Shown: piece after piece, positions 57,698 to 64,000 of the stretch
Layout of the letters: every line of letters starts with the position of its first letter
Numbering within the stretch: the stretch's first letter is position 1
Origin: Ctenosaura bakeri
Lineage: Eukaryota; Chordata; Lepidosauria; Squamata; Iguanidae
NCBI GenBank assembly: GCA_948474755.1
Contig: CAOLHI010006723.1
Coordinates: 25,082-89,081 of the forward strand
Direction of reading: 5' to 3'
DNA: 64,000 bases
The notes under the pieces: generated by a model
What the model saw: the letters and a program-made list of their open reading frames with translations, nothing else
The model's database searches: none
What the model was told of the DNA's origin: nothing
Translations under genes and position numbers: made by a program

Positions 57698-59320
57698 ATT
57701 TTGGGTAGAATCTCTACCATCAAGAGGTCAGTCCTATTTTTGTTTCAAACCATTCCTGTGATTACTAACGAGATGGTATTTACATCTTGGTGGAAAGATA
57801 TCTCCCACTTTATCTGGGAAGGGAAGAAGTCTAGAATCAAATATAAAATCTTGTATGATGCAAAAGAAAAGGAGAGGTTTAGGACTCCTTTATCTACAAT
57901 TACATTTCTATTCTTGCTGTTTGCAATGGCTTAAAGACTGGGTTACACTGGATAATGACAAATTGTCGAAGTTAGGAGAAGGCCTTCCTTTTGGATGGCA
58001 TGCTTACCTCGGTTAACAGAGTTCACAGTAACTTTAATAACCACTTTATAAGAAAGCCAATATTGAAAACCTGGATGAAGTACAAAACAAGAATGTACCC
58101 GAGAACACCACTATGGCTTTCCCTGCATGAAGTCTTTCACAAAAAAGAAAATATTAGGCATAGAAGATGGATAATCTATAAATCCAAGGAAGCAAAATAG
58201 TCTTTAAGACTCGAGAGGAATTGAGAGATGGAGGAATAAACTGTCATTGGTTACTTTATAGACAATTAAAAGAGAAATGGAAGATAGAGAAGAAATTGAA
58301 TGGATTTCCAATAAAAAAAACAGAATTTGATGAAATACTACTGGAAGAGAAGCCAAAAATAATATGAAAGACATATAAAATACTTTTGCAGTGAGACACA
58401 GGAGAGGAAACAGTGAAAGAGTCTATGATCCAGTGGGTGACTTTGGAAAATGGGGGGGAAATCTGGAATAAAGGTCTTAAGTATACTGCTAATCAGGATA
58501 TTAAAGAAAATGTCTATAAAATGTACCTTAGTTGGCACTTATCTCTGGATAAACTGGCAAAGATGTACCATGCTTTAGAGAACAAATGCTGGAATTGTAA
58601 GGAAGAGAAGGGAACATTCTACCACATGTGGTGGAATTGCTCCAAGGCAAAAAGGAAAATCTTCTGATAGAGAAAATCTTTGACCTTAAGTTCCAAATGA
58701 AATCAGAATTCTATCTGCTGGGTATGATGGAGGAAGATATTGAGAAGAAATATGAGAAACTGCTATTTTACATGACAGTGGCAGCTAGAATTGAATATGC
58801 CAGATGTTGGAAACAACCAGACAACCTGGAAGATGATTGGCTGATCAAATTATATGATATGGCACTGATGCATAAGCTGACCAATTTGATAAGAGCTGCA
58901 AATATGGGTAATTATGTTAAGACTTGGGACGCTCATCGCTTATTTAAGAGGTAGATGGGGAGATCTAGTGCTAGCTAGTTTTTGTAGACTAGATTTGAGC
59001 ATGTAATTGAAGCTAGGTAATTGAAACTGGGTAATTAGAGTAGTCCAAATAATATCATTTTGTTAGTGTTGATTTTTGTTATTGAATATATGGCACATAT
59101 AGTGATTTAATGCTCAAACCACAAGGAAATGGAACTGTGAGAATTACATATATATAAAGATGAGAGCTGGTAAATCTGATAATGGAAGGTATAATATAAT
59201 AGAAACCTGGATAATGGAAAGAAATTAGCTTATGGAATGTATGAAGTTTGATGTATTGAATGGATGTACAAATGAGGTATGAATGTCTTTTTATCTTTTG
59301 TGTTTTAACGCATTAAAATA
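57698..59320 (+). mobile_element. L1 3' fragment
   Basis: 5'-truncated L1 ORF2 C-terminus with frameshifts: open pieces 57626-57934 (FIWEGKKSRIKYKIL), 58413-58667 (CWNCKEEKGTFYHMWWNC cysteine cluster) and 58628-58954 (SEFYLLGMM, MTVAARIEYARCWKQP). The 3' UTR ends near TTAAAATAAA at 59310. Unit sequence resumes with TTCATCTGTGTCATTCC. Confidence 0.8.
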
Positions 59321-60906
59321 AATTCATCTGTGTCATTCCTATTTCTTTCATGATTTTTGAAACTTCACTTCATTACACACTTGTTAACAGAAGAAGTAAC
59401 TAATTAATTATTAATAACTAGATTATTTGTAGGTTATGACTATTCCATCTCTCCCAAATCCAGAATGATGAGCTGATTACAGTCTACCCACCAAGGGAGC
59501 ATGTTAGGAATAATTGGTGTCATCTGCTTTGACCTTGTTATTCCAGAGATCACTCTGTGCTTTAACAGAACTGCCAGCAAGAAGCTTCCCCCAAACTCAT
59601 GAGAATTCCACCAGGATCTAAAAGATCTTTTAGGTACGTATCTTTATCTTTTAACCATCTCTCAGTGATTTCCAGTTCCATCAGCCATGTTACTCTTCTG
59701 AACTGTCTTCTTGGGGTGAACCTTCAGAATAAAATGTCTCCAGTTGAAAAGATACTGATTTTTCAGCCCCCACAATAGATAATCCATCTATGATCTGCTA
59801 TGGGACCAGGAGGGGTTGATTACAGAGCAGTAATGTCAATGTAGTCCTGAGCAATACCATTTGTTGAAGTTCCCTAGAAATAATTTTCTCAACTTTACCT
59901 AACCCAGACTTGGTCACACATGCCAGTCAGCATGCTCTTCCATGGAGCCAAGCAAATATGGCCATTAATAAGCTCTTTCCAATGTTAGCACTGTGTTTTT
60001 GAAGTGGGAAAATAAGTGGTTGGTTCAAACAAAATAGTGATGTGGAGCTAAATAAGGAGAAGTAAGGATTTAGCAGTCTCTTGTGAAAATTTCTATGGAA
60101 TTTAATCCTGTTTCAATGGACAGAAATACACAGTATGTATAGGAGCCAACAGGAATTTGAAGCACAACTTCAAAGTGCAGGATGAAACCTGAGATGTACA
60201 TTCCCAAGGTATTGGTAGTGGTGGTGATGTTCACATATCATGATGGATGGTTACATAAAACTTTTTAATCCTGCAAAGCAGACTAACTAAAATTTAAAGA
60301 GTCCAAACACATAAGGATCAAAAACCAAGAGGCTGGCTGCAAACGAAACTGTTTGTGAACCCACATGCTGCTTAAAATGTCTACATGCAAAAGATAGTAG
60401 TGGGTTCAATTTAATGGTTATGTAGGTCTGTCTCTAGGTACCAAAAACACCCAAACCCTAAATCTTTGTAGCAACTGAGCTTAAGAGCCTATTAATTGTC
60501 CTCTGTTACCATATACACTCATGTATAAATTGTCTTCATGTATAAGTCATGTACAAGTTGAGGGCATACATTTTGATATGACCCATGGATAAGTTGAGGG
60601 TCACTCCATGGAGAGGGGAAAGCACCAGTGCTCCCTCAGGATGTGAGCTACCCCTCGCCATCACTACCACCATTTTCTACCCAGGCATTCAAAAAGGCCT
60701 TTTGCCACTCTACTCAGAGAAGGGGATGTTCTTTTTTAAAATAAAAGTTATGGTATAGTATTAGCTCTTATCAAAAAAGGAACCATCTCCTTCTCTGAGC
60801 AGAGTGGCAAAAAGCAAGAGCTTCATCCATCCCAAGAGAACATAGAAGAAGTGCTGATCCTCTCCACTTTTTCAGCCCTCCTTTGAGGGGAAGCATCAAA
60901 AAGCTA
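59321..60906. other. sixth unit fragment without an exon
   Basis: 59330-60530 is homologous to the unit-plus-intron stretches ahead of the other exons (compare 24915-25380 and 40500-41450) but fades after about 60530 with no UGT exon. 60530-60906 repeats ATAAGTTGAGGG-type motifs of unknown origin. Confidence 0.65.
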
Positions 60907-61113
60907 AGAGCCAGCATGGTGTAGGGGTTTGAGCATTGAACTATGTCCTTGGAAACCAAGGTTTGATTCATTGTTTGACCATGGAAACCCACTGGGTGAC
61001 CTTCGGCACATCACACACTCTCAGACCCATAAAATCCTGTGACAGCTTACTTCAGAATTGCCGTCAGTTAGAAATGACTTTAAGGTACACAGCAGCAGCA
61101 GCAACAACTACCA
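60907..61113 (+). mobile_element. tRNA-derived SINE, most complete copy
   Basis: Begins AGCCAGCATGGTGTAGGGGT (tRNA A-box part), then GGTTTGATTCATT, ACCCACTGGGTGACCTTCGG, and an ACACAGCAGCAGCAGCAACA tail. Same family as 21290 and 46890 but in a private location. Confidence 0.8.
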
Positions 61114-61310
61114 AAAAGCCACTGCTGCCACCACCATTTTACTATCCAGGTATTCAAAACGACCAGATGCAGGGCCACTGGGGAGAAAGTAGAGAATAAA
61201 ATTCTTAAGCTGGCTTAGTGCCCTCCCCATTTAGCTTCCTTTGCAAGTAGCACACATATGCATGCAGGTCAGAGTGAGCCTCTTGTTATGGGCCCATGCA
61301 TCCCCCAGGC

Positions 61311-62092
61311 TTGATATGGTTTAATTGGCAAAATATTATTTAATTGGCAAATATATTAATTGGCATTGATATAAAATGGAACTTGAGGAGACTGCAAGGC
61401 CAAGGTGGACAGAGGAAAATGACTGAACACGTACGATTGCAAGAAAGGTCAGCCAATCCCCTCTAGGCATAGCCCAAGTCATTGTCAGGCAGATTATTAG
61501 GCAACTCCAGAGATAACAGACTTAAACTGAGGCTGGAACATCTCTGAGCATACAATGGCCAAGGGAAGTTCCCACTGATTGTTTCAGTCTTATTCCCTCA
61601 CATCTGGACATTTCCCTGCATTGTTCCTGAACCTCTACACAATTACAGAGTTATTATGACAGCCATTATCTCTTTGTCACCTAACACCAAGACCATTAAC
61701 TTTGTCCAAACCCCATTGTCCATGTGGCCACATCCATTGTTTGCTAGGCCAGAGAGCCATTCACACCCATGCCCTTAGGGTAGAATTTGGGTATAAGAAC
61801 CCTCCATTTTGAGTGGTTTCATGCAGTATCTCACTTGCTGAATGCCCTACTGTCCTTAGGTGCAAGTCTAAGCCACATAGCTACTTTCTTCTCTGCTGAT
61901 AGGTTATTATCGCCCAGTCCCTGAAAACTTCTCTATCCACTTTTCTCCCTTTATCCTTCGGTTAGCTCTTATGTGAGTGTGTGAGCATTTGGATCTTTTG
62001 TGTGCAGGATGAATTATTCAATAAAACACATTTAGCTTATGTTGGAATCTCTAGCTAGTTCCTTCTTGCACAAGGAAAGAAAGGTGTAAACA
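61311..62092 (+). mobile_element. solo LTR
   Basis: Starts TTGATATGG and ends GTGTAAACAC. GGTATAAGAACC (about 61790) serves as a TATA box and AATAAA is at 62020-62025, correctly ordered on the plus strand. Same family as 53742-55140. No clear target duplication. Confidence 0.65.
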
Positions 62093-62589
62093 CACCATAC
62101 TTGATAATATAAACAATCTGTGTTAAACTAGAACAGCAGAATATAATTAATTAAGATAAATGCATTTTAAAGAAATAAGTTTAAAATTCATTACAAAACA
62201 TTAGGATTCAAACTAATCAAATATATTAATTTATATTAAAACCATAAAGCCTTATTGCTGATGTACAACTTTTGGTAGCCCTACTGCTCCTGAAGCTATG
62301 ACCCCCATATGACAGCTCAGATGTCTAAACCAAGCAGAATCTTTAAATTATTAATATTTGTGTACTGTGGCTCTTCGAGGTTTGGTGGCTAAGAAAAAAA
62401 AACTTCACAACCATCTCTGTAATACTTTTTTCACTAACAGATATATCAGATACCATTTGAAAGATCTACCTGGGAACTTGCTCAAGAGAGGCATTACTAA
62501 TTTTAATTACTCATCCTTGCATAACGTACAATAGAAAAGTACATGAGATAAAGATTGTCCTACTGCCTCCCCACAGGGGCATATGCAAT

Positions 62590-62805
62590 AGCAATAGCAT
62601 GTGTATTTCTATACTGCTTATCAGCTAAGTGCTCTCTAAGAGGTTTACAATATGTTAGCTAATTGCCCCCAACAAGCTGGGTACTCATTTTACTAACCTG
62701 TGGAAAGATGGAAGGCTGAGTCAACCTGGAGCCCAGCAGGATCAAACTCACAACCTTGTGGCTGCAGTACTGGCATTTAACCACTGCGCCACCAGCGCTC
62801 CAAGA
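62590..62805 (-). mobile_element. tRNA-derived SINE
   Basis: Minus-strand SINE of the same type as 33398-33638: GGCGCAGTGGTTAAATGCC and AAGGTTGTGAGTTTGATCC boxes, with a (TTGCTA)n tail. Target duplication ATATGCAAT flanks it (62581-62589 and 62806-62814). Confidence 0.85.
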
Positions 62806-62886
62806 ATATGCAATCCTTGTATTCAATTCATTGAAAACATCCCTCTAATATAGCAGATGAAATTACATTGAATCTTGCTTTGCTGA

Positions 62887-63533
62887 TGTCAATGTCTGGC
62901 GGTGGCCTAAGCAGACACAGAGGCAGGAGCTGAGTTTATGGCTTTAGTAATAAAGAAATCAAGAGGGTACGTCACCAAAACAACCATGTGAGTCCCAGAG
63001 GCAGCAAACAGCAAGGATTAGCCTGGAGCAGAAAGCCCATGACACAGGATGCAGATTCCCAGTTGGTAGACAATTGTTGCCCTGTGCCCAACTCCCACAG
63101 CGTCTGTCTTAAATACACAGTCTTTAGCCCAGCTGGTGCTAATCAAGTGTCCGTTGGCCCAGCTCACAGCTGGAGCCCCTCAAGAGTTCAGGACTGATTC
63201 ATCAGACGCTTCTCTTGCAGCCTCTGCAATCTCCGAACTGCCCCCTTCTCCAGCCACCTCTGGAGGAATGTGGGGGGAGGATCTGCTGCAAACTCCGGGC
63301 TGGAGTCAGCCTCTGTCAAGCCAGAGGCACTGGTCTCTGCCTCCAGAGCACAAACATCTGCTGCAGGTACCAGCTCGGGATCTGTGGCCAGGACAGCTGT
63401 GGGGTCACTGACAGACTCTGAAGGAGCCCCCTCTCCTAAAGGCCCCTCCAAGGGATCTTCCCCCGGCTGGGAGTCCAAATCTAACTCCGAGTCCCAGTCT
63501 GAATCAGCAGCACACTCAGCCTGGCTCATGACA
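62887..63533 (-). mobile_element. solo LTR with an open frame
   Basis: 647 bp, TGTCAATGTCTGG...CTCATGACA, flanked by GCTGA on both sides (62882-62886 and 63534-63538). A TATTTAAG-like box near 63105 suggests minus orientation. The outer part (63529-63188, minus) holds a 113-codon open frame with an acidic, Ser/Pro-rich composition starting MSQAECAADSDWD; no domain recognised. Confidence 0.75.
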
Positions 63534-64000
63534 GCTGAATGTCATCTGGTATTTGGGAATTGTTAATTTTTCTAGATAATTTACATCCCCAGTTGGATTA
63601 AACCCAAATTAATGGGGGAGCAGGTAGTATGTGCAACAAATACAGAGTATTGAGTGTCAATGTCTTTAATCTGTTGTGCAAAGATCAGCTTTGCCCTAGG
63701 CCAATCAAACGTGAGAAGGAATGTGTCTGGGAGGCATAATTGCTGAAGTTTTTCTTTCATAGCTTTAAACAGATGAGTAATGTAAATATCTCCTTACATC
63801 AAATAAACATATCCAGTTTCTGGTTGTACAAAAATAAGTTTCAACCAATACCCTCAGACCCATTTCCATGCAGTGCATTCAACCAATGTACAACCAACCT
63901 CCAAACATAGGACTGCTAATGGAACACAATTTGGCACAGCAAATAATTTTCTAAGAGAGAACTCATTCCACTATCAGTAAGAAAGCCCAGATCCATACTG

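Larger units (their letters stand above)
62093..64000 (-). mobile_element. non-L1 LINE C-terminal fragment with SINE and LTR inserts
   Basis: On the minus strand around 62520-62580 the text CPCGEAVGQSLSHVLFYC is the C-terminal zinc-knuckle region of the LINE group seen at 28080-31737. It is interrupted by the SINE (62590-62805) and the solo LTR (62887-63533), and continues to the window edge as degraded sequence. Confidence 0.55.

Overview
The window is vertebrate nuclear DNA, most likely from a squamate reptile (lizard or snake). It is AT-rich and has no prokaryote-like gene packing. About two thirds is transposable-element sequence of the squamate mix: L1-type LINEs, a second non-L1 LINE group, CR1 3' ends, tRNA-derived SINEs with ACA-rich tails, hAT/SPIN-like, Tigger-like and Harbinger-like DNA elements, and solo LTRs. 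The species call is an inference from this mix.

The only host coding sequence I can support is a minus-strand array of first exons of UDP-glucuronosyltransferase family 2 (UGT2A/2B-like). Five copies are present: a partial one at the left edge (1-267, frameshifted), three open ones (18526-19246, 26184-26904, 43544-44264) and a broken one (55465-56165). Each open copy is exactly 721 bp from ATG to a CTAG|GTAAG splice donor, giving 240 codons plus one base, as in mammalian UGT2 first exons. They encode a signal peptide and the aglycone-binding N-terminal half with the catalytic His and Asp. I recognise no UGT exons 2-6 between the copies. The simplest reading is an array of alternative first exons spliced to one constant exon set lying left of position 1, as in UGT1A and in the UGT2A1/2A2 pair. 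Promoter-proximal HNF1-like sites differ between copies.

The exons sit in tandemly duplicated units that also carry homologous 5' flank and intron sequence. Insertions shared between units (first versus third, second versus fourth) suggest a two-exon block was duplicated as a dimer. A sixth unit fragment (about 59330-60530) has no exon in the window.

Layout. 1-1066 exon copy 1 and its 5' flank; 1067-3008 non-L1 LINE; 3236-8434 rearranged L1 (minus); 8435-9230 unit sequence with a MITE; 9232-15595 nested LINE composite; 15596-18525 intron unit; 18526-20090 exon copy 2 and flank; 20090-25290 unit sequence with SINE, CR1 and a SPIN-like hAT; 25290-26904 intron and exon copy 3; 27057-38870 second copy of the nested composite, enlarged by a 3.66 kb LINE, an L1, a SINE and solo LTRs; 39350-44264 intron unit and exon copy 4; 44591-51500 flank with LTR, SINE, several MITEs and CR1; 51530-56165 intron, a Tigger-like element, an LTR carrying a GC-rich MITE, and exon copy 5; 57698-59320 L1; 59330-60530 orphan unit; 60900-64000 SINEs, LTRs and a LINE fragment.

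Paralogous units act as built-in empty sites, so many insertion boundaries and target-site duplications can be read directly.
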